Positions 23,317 to 31,350 of a stretch of 64,000 bases of DNA are shown in pieces (position 1 is the stretch's first letter; every line of letters starts with the position of its first letter). Below the pieces are notes generated by a model. That model saw nothing but the letters and a program-made list of their open reading frames with translations, ran no database searches and was not told the DNA's origin. Location of the stretch: positions 47,210 to 111,209 of the forward strand of contig JAFWYD010000081.1 in assembly GCA_017517805.1 (NCBI GenBank), given 5' to 3'. This DNA comes from Akkermansia sp. Lineage in GTDB: Bacteria; Verrucomicrobiota; Verrucomicrobiia; Verrucomicrobiales; Akkermansiaceae. Made by a program: the position numbers and the translations under genes.

Positions 23317-25442
23317 TGAAACGCGTGCTGCTGCCAGATTCGCGTCTGGAATTAGTCTCCGGCGTGTCACCACGCGAAGTTCAGGCCTTTCATGCCGCAG
23401 GCTGCGATACTGTTGCTGAGCTGCTGCGGCATCTCCCCCGCCGCTATGAAGACAGGCGTAATTCGCTGGCTGTGCACGAGTTGCAGGATGGCGAGGCAGT
23501 CTGCGTGCGGGTCCATGTGTACAGCTGCGGGTGGCGGTATTCCTACAAACGCTATTTCGAAGCCTCGACCGGCACCGAGGGAGACCCGCACGGTGTCCGC
23601 CTCTACCTCCGATGGTTCAATATGCCCTACGTGGCAAAATTACTTGCCACGGGGATGAATATGTCCGTGTACGGCAAGGTGCGGCTATACGGCGGGAAGC
23701 TCACGATATCGAACCCTGATTTTGAGGTGATGGACGATGAGGAGGCCGGCCACCGACTTGTGGCAGCGGCGATGGGAGGGCCGCTACAACCTCCGGTTGA
23801 GGGGCAGGGGGCACCTCAAGTGCATACAGGCAGAATTGTTCCAATCTACAGGAATGTACCAGGAATTGCGGCCAGGTCGTACCGGAGCATCGTCTGGAAT
23901 ATACTGGAACAGCTCTCACCCGGTGCCCCTGCACCTGGTTACGATGTCGCACCAGCGTACCCCTATTGGCAAGCTGTGCGCGATGCTCATTTTCCCGAGA
24001 GTGAAGAGGCCCATAAAAAAGCCCGCATGCGCTTTGCGCTCGGGGAATGTTTCGTGCAACAATTCCGCGTAGCATGGCGCCGCATGCAGGTGAAGGAGCG
24101 CCCCGGCCAGATAACCGCAACCGACCCGGCATACATGGATGAGTTGCTTGCCACTCTGCCGTTCGAGATGACTCATGCGCAGAAACGCTGCATTGAGGAA
24201 ATCCGGAACGATATGGCAGCACCACAGCAGATGAACCGGCTGCTGCAAGGGGATGTGGGAAGCGGCAAGACTCTGGTGGCTCTCTGCGCGATGCTTCTTG
24301 CGGTAGGCAGCGGCAAGGTTGCAGCCATGATTGCCCCCACGCAAATTCTGGCAGAGCAGCATTACCGCAATTTCTGCCGCTTGCTGGCGCATACGGATAT
24401 CAAGGTATCGCTTCGCACATCTGACCATTCTGAAGATACAGGATTGCAGCTTGATAACGGCATCCCTGATTCTTCTCCTCGCATCATTGTCGGGACGCAC
24501 GCCTTGCTTTACAAAAAGCATCGTCCAACGAATCTCGGTCTTGCGGTGATTGATGAACAGCACAAATTCGGTGTTGAACAACGCGAAAAATTCATAGCAA
24601 GCGGGGAGAACCCCGATGTGCTGGTCATGACGGCAACCCCCATCCCGCGCACGCTCACGCTCACGCTCTATGGTGATCTGGATGTTTCTATCATTGATGA
24701 GTTACCTGCCAACCGTGGTGAAATCATCACGGCCTTGCGCTCACCTGCCAACATGAAGCGCATTGTGGCCTTCATTTCGCAGCAGATACAAGAGGGCAGG
24801 CAGGTCTACATCGTTTCGCCGCTGGTGGAAGAAAGCGATACACGCAAACAGACCAGCGCAATCAGTGAATTATCACGCTGGAAGGAAACCTTCCCGGATA
24901 AACGCATCGGTTTGCTACATGGGCGATTGACGGCGGAGGAAAAGGAGAGAGTCATGCTGGATTTCAATCACGGCAGACTGGATATCCTGGTGTCCACCAC
25001 GGTGGTGGAAGTAGGGGTGGATGTGCCCAATGCGAACATCATGATGATAAATGATGCAGATACATTCGGGCTGTCGCAGCTTCATCAGCTGCGGGGCCGT
25101 ATCGGCCGTGGTGTCCATAAAAGCTACTGTATCCTGCTCTCGAAGTCAAAACCCGGGGAGCCTGGTCGTGAGAAACTCGATATCCTCTGCCGCACGCTCA
25201 ATGGTTTTGAAATCGCTGAGGAAGATTTCCGGTTGCGTGGCCCGGGCGATGTGCTGGGTACTGCCCAGAGTGGTATGGGGGCAGTCGAGTTTCCCGAATG
25301 GCTGGCTGATGCCAGGTTGATTCACCGGGCTCACCGAGAGGCCTTGGCGATTCTTTCAGAAGACCCCGGGCTTCTGAGCCCAAGGCATGCACCGCTGCGA
25401 GGATTGGTTGAACAGGATACTGATACTGCTGTAACCTGCTGA
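23316..25442 (+). CDS. recG: ATP-dependent DNA helicase RecG
   Basis: A 708-residue RecG, which regresses stalled forks and branch-migrates Holliday junctions. The N-terminal wedge/OB region includes a helix-hairpin segment (GVSPREVQAFHAAGCDTVAELLRHLPRR) and the OB fold. The helicase core has LLQGDVGSGKTLVALCAM (Walker A), MIAPTQILAEQH, VIDEQHKFGVEQRE (DEXH), VMTATPIPRTLTLT and QLRGRIGRG. The C-terminal TRG-like region (FEIAEEDFRLRGPGDVLGT) is complete. The ATG at 23316 overlaps the amidase stop; it converges with tlyA, leaving an 11-bp gap and no obvious terminator. Confidence 0.97.
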   Translation: MKRVLLPDSRLELVSGVSPREVQAFHAAGCDTVAELLRHLPRRYEDRRNSLAVHELQDGEAVCVRVHVYSCGWRYSYKRYFEASTGTEGDPHGVRLYLRWFNMPYVAKLLATGMNMSVYGKVRLYGGKLTISNPDFEVMDDEEAGHRLVAAAMGGPLQPPVEGQGAPQVHTGRIVPIYRNVPGIAARSYRSIVWNILEQLSPGAPAPGYDVAPAYPYWQAVRDAHFPESEEAHKKARMRFALGECFVQQFRVAWRRMQVKERPGQITATDPAYMDELLATLPFEMTHAQKRCIEEIRNDMAAPQQMNRLLQGDVGSGKTLVALCAMLLAVGSGKVAAMIAPTQILAEQHYRNFCRLLAHTDIKVSLRTSDHSEDTGLQLDNGIPDSSPRIIVGTHALLYKKHRPTNLGLAVIDEQHKFGVEQREKFIASGENPDVLVMTATPIPRTLTLTLYGDLDVSIIDELPANRGEIITALRSPANMKRIVAFISQQIQEGRQVYIVSPLVEESDTRKQTSAISELSRWKETFPDKRIGLLHGRLTAEEKERVMLDFNHGRLDILVSTTVVEVGVDVPNANIMMINDADTFGLSQLHQLRGRIGRGVHKSYCILLSKSKPGEPGREKLDILCRTLNGFEIAEEDFRLRGPGDVLGTAQSGMGAVEFPEWLADARLIHRAHREALAILSEDPGLLSPRHAPLRGLVEQDTDTAVTC

Positions 25443-25453
25443 CCTGGAAATAT

Positions 25454-26182
25454 TCAACGCAGCCAGGCAAGAAATTCCTTGTTGCCTTCCATACCGGTGA
25501 TAGGCGAGTCGGCCACTCCGCACCACTCGCGGTGGAGTTCATTGACCACAAAATCGCGTATCTTATCGACCGCTCGCTGGTGCAGCGCGGCATCGCGCAC
25601 AATGCCGCCGGGGCCGATATCCTCTGGCTGCAATTCAAACTGTGGCTTGATGAGTACCAGCAAATCGCCTCCTTCTTCCAGGCATTCGTAGGCTGCCGGC
25701 AGTATTTTGGTCAGGGAGATAAAGGAGACATCGCTCACAATGAGCTGCACCTTTTCACCAAGGTCTGCGGGGGTCATGTAGCGGGCATTGAACTGCTCCT
25801 TGACGATTACTCTGGGATCGTTGCGAAGTTTCCATACCAGCTGGTTGGTGCCCACATCGACAGCATGCACCCGCAAGGCTCCGTTCTGCAGCAGACAATC
25901 TGTAAACCCGCCCGTGGAAGAGCCGATATCCAGGCAGATTTTCCCCGCTGCCTGCACAGGGAATGCCTTGAGGGCTCCTTCCAGCTTCAGCCCGCCGCGG
26001 CTCACGTACCGGGGTTTGTTCTTCACGGTGATGGGCAGGGTATCATCGACCTTGGTACCAGGTTTGGTGATGACCTGCCCCTTGACGCTCACCTCACCCG
26101 CAAGGATGAGACGCTGCGCCTGCTCCCGCGAATCGCACAGTCCCTGCTGCGCTACCAGTACGTCGAGCCGCTGCTTGGCCAT
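25454..26182 (-). CDS. tlyA: TlyA-family rRNA 2'-O-methyltransferase
   Basis: A 242-residue TlyA. The N-terminal S4 RNA-binding domain (KQRLDVLVAQQGLCDSREQ, then RLILAGEVSVKG) is joined to an FtsJ-like SAM methyltransferase: YVSRGGLKLEGAL, LDIGSSTGGFTDCLLQNG (SAM loop), VDVGTNQLVWKL and LIVSDVSFISL. Family members methylate ribose in 16S/23S rRNA, and some were called haemolysins. It is last in the minus-strand unit osmC, membrane protein, lipoprotein, tlyA, starting six bases after the lipoprotein gene. Confidence 0.94.
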   Translation of the reverse strand: MAKQRLDVLVAQQGLCDSREQAQRLILAGEVSVKGQVITKPGTKVDDTLPITVKNKPRYVSRGGLKLEGALKAFPVQAAGKICLDIGSSTGGFTDCLLQNGALRVHAVDVGTNQLVWKLRNDPRVIVKEQFNARYMTPADLGEKVQLIVSDVSFISLTKILPAAYECLEEGGDLLVLIKPQFELQPEDIGPGGIVRDAALHQRAVDKIRDFVVNELHREWCGVADSPITGMEGNKEFLAWLR

Positions 26183-26188
26183 TAGATA

Positions 26189-26932
26189 TTAATAATAGTA
26201 GTTACGATTGTTCTTCGGTTTGCGGTTACGCAGGCCCCGATTCTGACCAGGCATGGTGGGATAGTCTTTCTTGGGCAGAGCCTTCTGCGGCGTACGCCAG
26301 TTCACCTGCTGCGGGCTCGTCGTAACAGGTTGATTCTGAGTCACGGCATTGTACTGCACCCTCGGGGCTGCTGCCTGATGTGTGGGGGTTACCCTGGGTG
26401 CCTGGGGCTTCGGGGCGACCACAGGAGCCGCAGCAGGTGCCGGAGCCGGAGCAGGGCGGGTTACCACCGTAGCACGAGCCGCAGGCGGGGTGGTGGTGAC
26501 AGGCTGTTGCTGTGCTGCTACCGCCGGCGTTGCAGCTGCCGCGGTCACCGGAGCCACTACGGCAGCAGGTTTCTCCTCAACCTGGGTTTTCTTCTCTTCT
26601 GCCTCTACTACAGCCGCAGGAGTCGGTTCAGTCTTTACCGCCGGTTCTGCAACGACCGGTTCATTGATTATGACAGGCTCAGGCTCGGTTGTAACAGGCT
26701 GATTCTGTGCTACTACAGGCTCAGGTGTGTAGACTGGTTGAGGCTCAGGTGCCGGAGCAGGGGCCTCGACAATTGGTTCCGGAGCAGGGGCTGGAGCTAC
26801 TACCGGTGCCACAGCGACCGGAGCGGGTTGATTCTTCATGACGATGCGGGCATAACCTGTTACCACGTCACCGGGTTCTGTGCAGGAGCTCAGGATGAGC
26901 CCCGCTGCCACTAAATAGAGGTTGCGTTTCAT
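26189..26932 (-). CDS. Pro/Ala/Val-rich lipoprotein
   Basis: A 247-residue protein with a lipoprotein signal (MKRNLYLVAAGLILSSC, lipid cysteine at 17). The rest is low complexity: proline, alanine, valine and glutamate repeats of the type APVAVAP, PEPVV and NQPVTT (the last three times), then a basic, tyrosine-ending tail (NNRNYYY). This is an extended, probably periplasm-spanning or surface linker rather than an enzyme. No homologous family was recognised. The genes on both sides are within 15 bp, so it is co-transcribed with tlyA and the small membrane protein. Confidence 0.8.
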   Translation of the reverse strand: MKRNLYLVAAGLILSSCTEPGDVVTGYARIVMKNQPAPVAVAPVVAPAPAPEPIVEAPAPAPEPQPVYTPEPVVAQNQPVTTEPEPVIINEPVVAEPAVKTEPTPAAVVEAEEKKTQVEEKPAAVVAPVTAAAATPAVAAQQQPVTTTPPAARATVVTRPAPAPAPAAAPVVAPKPQAPRVTPTHQAAAPRVQYNAVTQNQPVTTSPQQVNWRTPQKALPKKDYPTMPGQNRGLRNRKPKNNRNYYY

Positions 26933-26946
26933 AAATTATTCTGTTT

Positions 26947-27396
26947 CTAGAGGGTAAGGAAGATGGAGTGGGTTGTCATCCAGCAGCTTGCTGTGTAGAC
27001 GATGCTGATGATGGTCATGAATACAAAGACCGAATCCTTCGCCATTCGTCCTTTGTATTCTTCCGGGGTCGGGAGCAGGGCGCGGATGGTTACCCATGCT
27101 GACGCGAGCCAGAGGAAGAAGTTGAAGTTCTGCCAGCCTGGAGAGGCGAACAGGGAGAGATACTCAGGCCCGGCCCCGCTGAATAGGTGAAAACTCAGGG
27201 CCGGCAGGATGCTGAGAATCGCAAACTCTGGCCTCAGCTTCTTATTGGTGTAAACCCGCATCCAGGTAACGGCCCAGAGTCCGAGAGCCAACACTGATGC
27301 GGCCACGATTCTGAACGTGCCCTCCAGCATGCCGGGAAGCGTGTTCAGCGCTACCATGAGCAACGAGGCGCTGTAGATGTAGCTGAGGCGTTTCAT
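26947..27396 (-). CDS. Small four-segment membrane protein, unknown function
   Basis: A 149-residue hydrophobic protein with about four membrane segments (around 5-22, 27-46, 55-75 or 85-104, and 122-145). Conserved-looking features are few: a PTPEEYKGRMAKDS loop before the last segment. No family was recognised. It starts eight bases after the osmC-like gene stop and ends 14 bases before the lipoprotein gene, so it belongs to the same operon. Confidence 0.7.
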   Translation of the reverse strand: MKRLSYIYSASLLMVALNTLPGMLEGTFRIVAASVLALGLWAVTWMRVYTNKKLRPEFAILSILPALSFHLFSGAGPEYLSLFASPGWQNFNFFLWLASAWVTIRALLPTPEEYKGRMAKDSVFVFMTIISIVYTASCWMTTHSIFLTL

Positions 27397-27404
27397 CTGC
27401 TAGC

Positions 27405-27812
27405 TCAGCCAAGCCAATTCCAAGTAATCGGGACTTCGATGTCCGGGTGCAGACTCCGCATGGCTGGGCTGCCCAGCACGCATTCTTCCAGCGCTTTCTT
27501 ATGCGGGGTATCTGCAGGCAGCGGTACGCTGATTTCTGTCTCGATGCGGGCGATGCGGCGCGGATTGGCACTCATCACTTTGCCGATGCTGATGGTCGTG
27601 CCGCTCAGATCCAAACCATTATCTTCTGCATATATCCCCATGATGGTTTCCATGCATGCGGCCATGGCGCAGCACATCAAATCCGTCGGAGAGAAGGATT
27701 CTCCTTTTCCTCGGTTGTCTACGGGTGCATCGGTAGCTGCGGTTGCGCCTGATGGGCCATGCGCCAGTTCGCAGTGCAGCCCACCCACGTATTTGATTGT
27801 ACATTTGACCAT
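27405..27812 (-). CDS. OsmC-family protein
   Basis: A 135-residue OsmC/YhfA-like protein. The pattern is VDNRGKGESFSPTDLMCCAMAACMETIM, where the paired cysteines at the start of the long helix are the family's peroxidatic region, followed by ISIGKVMSANPRRIARIETEISVPL. OsmC proteins reduce organic hydroperoxides as dimers; YhfA-like ones have unclear roles. The start MVKCTIKYVGG at 27812 is fixed by a promoter whose -10 lies eight bases upstream; longer starts have no homology. It heads a four-gene minus-strand unit. Confidence 0.88.
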   Translation of the reverse strand: MVKCTIKYVGGLHCELAHGPSGATAATDAPVDNRGKGESFSPTDLMCCAMAACMETIMGIYAEDNGLDLSGTTISIGKVMSANPRRIARIETEISVPLPADTPHKKALEECVLGSPAMRSLHPDIEVPITWNWLG

Positions 27813-27820
27813 AGGCCAAC

Positions 27821-27850
27821 ATACTACTCCAGTACTCAGGGCAGAGTCAA
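27821..27850 (-). promoter_or_regulatory. osmC-operon promoter, leaderless type
   Basis: On the minus strand TTGACT (27850-27845), an 18-base spacer and TAGTAT (27826-27821), eight bases before ATG 27812. Confidence 0.7.
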
Positions 27851-27954
27851 GTGTGAATCTCGCCAACAAAATAGAAAAAGAAAAATTTGCAACTTCGCAT
27901 AATATGCGTAATGCGTAATAATCAGCTAGTATGTGCCAGCAGTCAAGAATCAGC

Positions 27955-27982
27955 TTGAATTGGCAGAAAAACCTGTTAAAAT
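27955..27982 (+). promoter_or_regulatory. Gld-like ABC operon promoter
   Basis: TTGAAT, a 16-base spacer and TAAAAT, eleven bases before ATG 27994. It supports that start over upstream in-frame ones. Confidence 0.6.
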
Positions 27983-27993
27983 ACACCGCGCTT

Positions 27994-28935
27994 ATGAGTA
28001 TGGTGACTGTAGAGCATCTGCATAAAGTATTTGGCCGCTTCACAGCGGTCAAGGATGCAACATTTTCGATTGAGAAAGGAGAAATTGTGGGTTTTCTCGG
28101 GCCGAATGGTGCCGGAAAGACGACGACGATGAAAATGCTGACCGGCTATCTGCCGCCGACTGCCGGCACAGCCAGCATCGCCGGGTACGACATCATCGAC
28201 CACCCCTTGGAAGCGCGCCGTCACCTGGGCTATATGCCGGAAAATGTACCTTTGTACGAGGATATGCGCGTGATGCAATACCTGGAGTATCGCGCGAGAC
28301 TCAAAGGCATCTGTGGAAAATCCGTGCGGCAGCAAGTAGGCTGGGCCATTGACCGCTGCGGTCTGGAGCCCAAGCGTAAGAATCTGATCAGCACCTTATC
28401 GAAAGGCTACCGCCAGAGAGTCGGCCTGGCTGACGCGCTGCTTGGCAATCCGGATTTGCTGATACTGGACGAACCGACCAATGGGCTTGATCCGAACCAG
28501 ATACGCCAGATTCGCGAATTGGTGCGCTCGCTGGCAGAGGAACACACCGTTATCCTCTCCACGCACATTCTCAGTGAAGTCGAAATGATATGCAACAAAG
28601 TGATTATCATTGATCAAGGGCAAATCAAAGCCGATGACACCCCTGCAAATCTCACACACGGACTGCGTGCCGCCGGTCGCGTATCTATCGAATTCAAAGG
28701 AGACCTGGATGTCGTGGTAAAGGAACTGGAAGCATTTGAACCAGTGAAGAAGGTGATAGTGGAAGCCCCCCTGCCCGGCGGCTGGCACCACGTGATCGTG
28801 CGGGCAGAACCAGGAACCGATACGCGCGAGAAAGCCGCGGCCATCATTGCCTCTCACCACTTCCCCATGCGCCACATCTACCGGCATATCCCCAGTCTGG
28901 AAGACGTATTTGTAGAAATGACCCGTAAGGACTAA
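27994..28935 (+). CDS. ABC transporter ATP-binding protein, GldA-like
   Basis: A 313-residue ATPase of the ABC-2 (GldA/NatA/CcmA) class. It shows GFLGPNGAGKTTTMKMLTGYL (Walker A), signature LSKGYRQRVGLADALLG, Walker B LLILDEPTNGLDP and the switch histidine ILSTHILSEVE, plus the C-terminal regulatory tail common in this class (from about 215). With the next three genes it forms a Gld-type transporter; in Bacteroidetes GldAFG supports gliding, while in other phyla the substrate is unknown. The start MSMVTVEHL at 27994 follows a promoter; the genome shows no other gliding genes here. Confidence 0.92.
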   Translation: MSMVTVEHLHKVFGRFTAVKDATFSIEKGEIVGFLGPNGAGKTTTMKMLTGYLPPTAGTASIAGYDIIDHPLEARRHLGYMPENVPLYEDMRVMQYLEYRARLKGICGKSVRQQVGWAIDRCGLEPKRKNLISTLSKGYRQRVGLADALLGNPDLLILDEPTNGLDPNQIRQIRELVRSLAEEHTVILSTHILSEVEMICNKVIIIDQGQIKADDTPANLTHGLRAAGRVSIEFKGDLDVVVKELEAFEPVKKVIVEAPLPGGWHHVIVRAEPGTDTREKAAAIIASHHFPMRHIYRHIPSLEDVFVEMTRKD

Positions 28936-28950
28936 CCCCCTTGAAACAGA

Positions 28951-29775
28951 ATGGCTGACGAAATACAAACCACAATATCGCGGACTCGGAGCTGGTTCTA
29001 CACACTCAGGACCATCTTCTCCAGAGAGTTCAAGAGCTACCTCTGCACTCCCTTTGGCTGGGTCATTCTGGCCTGCGCCATAGCCATGCAAGGCTTCTGG
29101 CTGCAGGCAGCGCTGCAGACCATGAGCAAGGCAACCGGCGAAAGCGTCATGTTCTACATGCTCGACAACGTGAACTTCTGGTTCTTCTTTATCTTTATAT
29201 TCCCTCTCATTACGATGCGTTCGATGGCAGAGGAAGAAAGCCACGGCACACTCGAGGGCCTGTTGACAGCACCTGTCACTACAACGCAGATTGTGCTGGG
29301 TAAATACTTTGCCTCTCTCTTATTCTACATCATCCTGTGGCTGCCCATGCTGCTTTACCCCAGCATGAGCGATCTTGGAAACCTCTACACATCGCTACGT
29401 TATGATGTTGTGCCGGAAGGCCGCATCAACTATACCCCGGCCGATTGGTACGGCCCCATCAGCATACTGTTCATATCCGGCACGTTCTTCATTGCGCTAG
29501 GGCTCTTATGCTCCTCGTTGACAAGAAGTCAGATTATCGCCGGCATTGTTTGCACGTGTGCCATCATCATCTACTATTTCATGGGCCGAGTGCCTGAGCT
29601 CTGGGGCGAATTTCCTGCCGCTCCCGCCTTTCACTACATGTCGATATCAGAGCAGATAAGCTCATTCACACGAGGACTTGTAGACACGCGTCCTGTCGTT
29701 CTTTACGGCACGTTAGCCATCCTCACCCTGGCGCTGACCAAACGCATTGTGGACTACCGCCGCTGGCACCGTTAA
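28951..29775 (+). CDS. ABC-2 type permease, GldF-like
   Basis: A 274-residue permease with six membrane segments. After a cytoplasmic start (TIFSREFKSYLCTPFGWVI), typical of GldF/NosY-like permeases, comes RSMAEEESHGTLEGLLTAPVTTTQIVLGKY, the coupling-helix region of ABC-2 exporters. It starts 15 bases after the ATPase gene. It forms the membrane channel of the Gld-like transporter with the downstream auxiliary protein; the cargo is unknown. Confidence 0.9.
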   Translation: MADEIQTTISRTRSWFYTLRTIFSREFKSYLCTPFGWVILACAIAMQGFWLQAALQTMSKATGESVMFYMLDNVNFWFFFIFIFPLITMRSMAEEESHGTLEGLLTAPVTTTQIVLGKYFASLLFYIILWLPMLLYPSMSDLGNLYTSLRYDVVPEGRINYTPADWYGPISILFISGTFFIALGLLCSSLTRSQIIAGIVCTCAIIIYYFMGRVPELWGEFPAAPAFHYMSISEQISSFTRGLVDTRPVVLYGTLAILTLALTKRIVDYRRWHR

Positions 29776-29810
29776 CCAGAAATCAACAACCCTTTTCCCG
29801 CACTCCAGGC

Positions 29811-31337
29811 ATGAGAAAAAAAACATACACCGGACACCCGGATGCCCGCAAAACCAAGTACAACCCCCTGGCATGGTTAAATCTGTTCTTGCTGGCAATC
29901 ATCGTCATCGCTTGCAACTACATAGGCTGCCATGAATACGCACGCCGCGACCTCTCGCAGGATTTACGCTACACAATATCAGACCGCACTGTCAATGTGC
30001 TCAGCAGCGACCGCATCCAGAAGCGGGATACACCTGTGCGCATTATCTTTGCGTTCAAGCGCTCAACCCCCAACTACAACCGCATGTATTCCCTCCTGGA
30101 GGAGTACGAACGCGTTGGCAATGGGCATATTCAAGTAGAGCGCTTTGACCCGATGCGTCAGCCGAACCGCGCTCGCGAAATCTCGCAGATATACGGAGTT
30201 GAGTTCAAGCAGGATTTGTGCATCGTGGATGCTCGCCGGGACCCGAATATCCCCATCAAGACCTTTGAGGAGCGGCATAGCGACCGCCAGCACGTCCGCA
30301 TCCGCCCCGGCACTGCTTTCATCAAGTATGAAATCCTTCCGGATGAAAGCCGGCGGGCCGTTGCTCTCATGATGGACGAAGTCGTTTGCGGTGCCATTAC
30401 CGAAGCCGTCGAAGGCGAGATGCGACACATGTACGTTGTTGAGGGCAAAGGCGGTGTTTCCCGCGATGATCAGACTCTGCTCGAATCCATCGGCTCCATT
30501 ACCAATGCCTTGAACATCCAGCTTTCCTGGCTCGATATCGCAAATACTGACAAGTTGCCGCAGAATGCTGAAGGCCTCATCATAGTCTCACCACAGGTTG
30601 ATTTCACGGACAAGGAGATGGAAACGCTGCGTGAATTCTGGGAGAGACCGGGGCGTAACGCCTTCTTTGTAGCTCTGGATTCCACGGTGGCCACCAAACT
30701 GCCTCGTTTTTACCGCTTTCTTCGAGAGCAAGGAATCCGGCCGAATTGCGACCGGGTTCTCCTCCGCGACCGCAAACGCGCCTATTACGATATCAGCGCA
30801 GTATTCCCCAAAGGACTCAACTGCACCAAGCCATTCTGGAATGGCTCTACACTTGTTGAGGGTCAGTGCATGTCGCTTACTCTCGAACACGGAGATGAAA
30901 ATGTTGCGGCACTGCGGAAGCTGACCTCCTTCCCTCTGCTCATGTCGACCGATGCCTACTATGGAGAGACGCGTCGGGATCTTGAACCAGTCTATACTCC
31001 GGCAGAGGATCGTGCGGGTCCGCTCTGCCTCGCCGCAGCCGTGACGAGAGGGAATCCACGCGACCCCAATAACCTCAGCACGATGCTGGTATTGGGTAAT
31101 GTAGATATGCTCTCTCAGGAGAATGCCAAGACGGAGCAGCGCGATTATATGCACACGCTCTGGGCGTGGATGAGCAGCCGACCGGAATACGGCGGCAAGA
31201 GCGCCAACCAGGACCTCACAATGAAGATTGATTTGAATCGTCACACTCGTAGTGTTCTGGAGAACCTGACCCTCCTCATCATGCCTTTGTGCGCATTCCT
31301 GATAGCTCTCTTCATCTGGAATGCTCGTCGCCATTAA
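29811..31337 (+). CDS. GldG-like ABC auxiliary protein
   Basis: A 508-residue protein with an N-terminal membrane anchor (about 22-40), a large exported domain and a C-terminal membrane segment (about 482-504, LLIMPLCAFLIALFIW). The sequence ARRDLSQDLRYTISDRTVNVL and the QPNRAREISQIYGV region match the GldG/ABC_transp_aux family, whose periplasmic domain resembles a thioredoxin/IFT52-like fold. It accompanies the permease as in Bacteroidetes GldFG. It begins 35 bases after the permease gene. Confidence 0.88.
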   Translation: MRKKTYTGHPDARKTKYNPLAWLNLFLLAIIVIACNYIGCHEYARRDLSQDLRYTISDRTVNVLSSDRIQKRDTPVRIIFAFKRSTPNYNRMYSLLEEYERVGNGHIQVERFDPMRQPNRAREISQIYGVEFKQDLCIVDARRDPNIPIKTFEERHSDRQHVRIRPGTAFIKYEILPDESRRAVALMMDEVVCGAITEAVEGEMRHMYVVEGKGGVSRDDQTLLESIGSITNALNIQLSWLDIANTDKLPQNAEGLIIVSPQVDFTDKEMETLREFWERPGRNAFFVALDSTVATKLPRFYRFLREQGIRPNCDRVLLRDRKRAYYDISAVFPKGLNCTKPFWNGSTLVEGQCMSLTLEHGDENVAALRKLTSFPLLMSTDAYYGETRRDLEPVYTPAEDRAGPLCLAAAVTRGNPRDPNNLSTMLVLGNVDMLSQENAKTEQRDYMHTLWAWMSSRPEYGGKSANQDLTMKIDLNRHTRSVLENLTLLIMPLCAFLIALFIWNARRH

Positions 31338-31350
31338 TCACTCAAGCAAC